DNA from: Chara braunii
Lineage: Eukaryota; Streptophyta; Charophyceae; Charales; Characeae
Length of the DNA stretch: 39,843 nt
Assembly (NCBI GenBank): GCA_003427395.1
Contig: BFEA01000152.1
Location: forward strand, 2,783,429-2,823,271
Direction of reading: 5' to 3'
Shown: positions 39,631 through 39,843 of the stretch, piece after piece
Layout: every line of letters begins with the position of its first letter
Numbering within the stretch: position 1 is the stretch's first letter
Notes under the pieces: generated by a model
The model's input: only the letters and a program-made list of their open reading frames with translations
The model's database searches: none
Told to the model about the DNA's origin: nothing
Translations under genes and position numbers: made by a program

Positions 39631-39843
39631 TCGGTCTTCGAGGGCCACCGACTTTTCAACCACCCCTCGTAGGATCATAGATAACTCATTCATTTCTACA
39701 ACCTTGTTTCTTATTTATTCCTATTCACATACAGCATTCAAGCTGTACAATCAAGGGACGCTGGACCCGGTTTCCAGCAGGTGATGCTCCCCACCAATAG
39801 ATGGAGCTGTTTTGTTTAAAAAAAAAAAAAAAAAAAAAAAAAA
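39241..39843 (+). mobile_element. SINE-like poly(A) retroelement, copy d (3' end at window edge)
   Basis: Plus-strand element ending in the intact two-hairpin module (39760-39807), a TGTTTTGTTT linker and A26 at the window end. The module is of the A:U (LINE) type, but no ORF2 C-terminus precedes it, so this is either a non-autonomous element or a 3' end attached to unrelated sequence. The 5' boundary is uncertain. Confidence 0.5.
39760..39807 (+). other. 3' two-hairpin module (A:U type), cleanest copy
   Basis: gctgga (39760-39765) with tccagc (39773-39778) around CCCGGTT; gctcc (39786-39790) with ggagc (39803-39807) around a 12-nt loop. Poly(A) begins 10 nt later. Confidence 0.85.

Overview
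The window is repeat-dominated nuclear DNA from a eukaryote, most likely a streptophyte (a green plant or charophyte-type alga). This rests on three things seen in the sequence: an LTR retrotransposon with the plant-type initiator-Met tRNA primer site, a chromodomain-bearing Ty3/gypsy polyprotein (chromovirus), and L1-like LINEs whose ORF1 has a DUF4283-like region and a zinc knuckle and whose ORF2 ends in a zf-RVT-type finger. The species is not determined. I found no intact cellular gene, rRNA, tRNA gene or CRISPR array. Nearly every open frame that can be recognised belongs to a broken retroelement. Assembly gaps lie at 12454-12943 and 24774-24793.

Layout. (1) 1-2060: two minus-strand SINE-like elements ending in poly(A), mixed with near-identical ~270-bp units, two of which form a long inverted repeat. 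(2) 2042-3732: unassigned DNA with a ~465-bp direct duplication. (3) 3733-24300: an old L1-like LINE (copy 1, minus strand) flanked by a 10-bp direct repeat. Its ORF2 is split by a 10,266-bp Ty3/gypsy element (5807-16072, minus strand) with 344-bp LTRs, a 5-bp target duplication, a primer-binding site, and gag and pol carrying stops and frameshifts. (4) 24301-29730: poly(A) retroelement ends, microsatellites, a small inverted-repeat DNA element, a divergent reverse-transcriptase fragment, and a tail-only C/A insertion with a 12-bp target duplication. (5) 29732-30582: 5'-truncated LINE copy 3, inserted in a 34-bp minisatellite. (6) about 31096-37461: LINE copy 2, lacking the 5' part of ORF1. 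(7) 37568-38117: a tRNA-derived SINE. (8) 38625-39843: two tail-out SINE-like elements with tandem repeats between them. The window starts and ends in homopolymer tails.

The most interesting signal is a short module shared by the 3' ends of all three LINE copies and the SINE-like elements: a 6-bp-stem, 7-nt-loop hairpin followed by a 5-bp-stem hairpin, then poly(A). Its first stem shows a compensatory change (closing A:U pair in LINEs, G:C pair in SINEs). This is what a stringent LINE/SINE partnership would look like, with a LINE reverse transcriptase recognising a 3' RNA structure and SINEs borrowing it. A second candidate is a run of at least six perfect or near-perfect inverted repeats in the untranslated leader of the Ty3 element, just downstream of the primer site.
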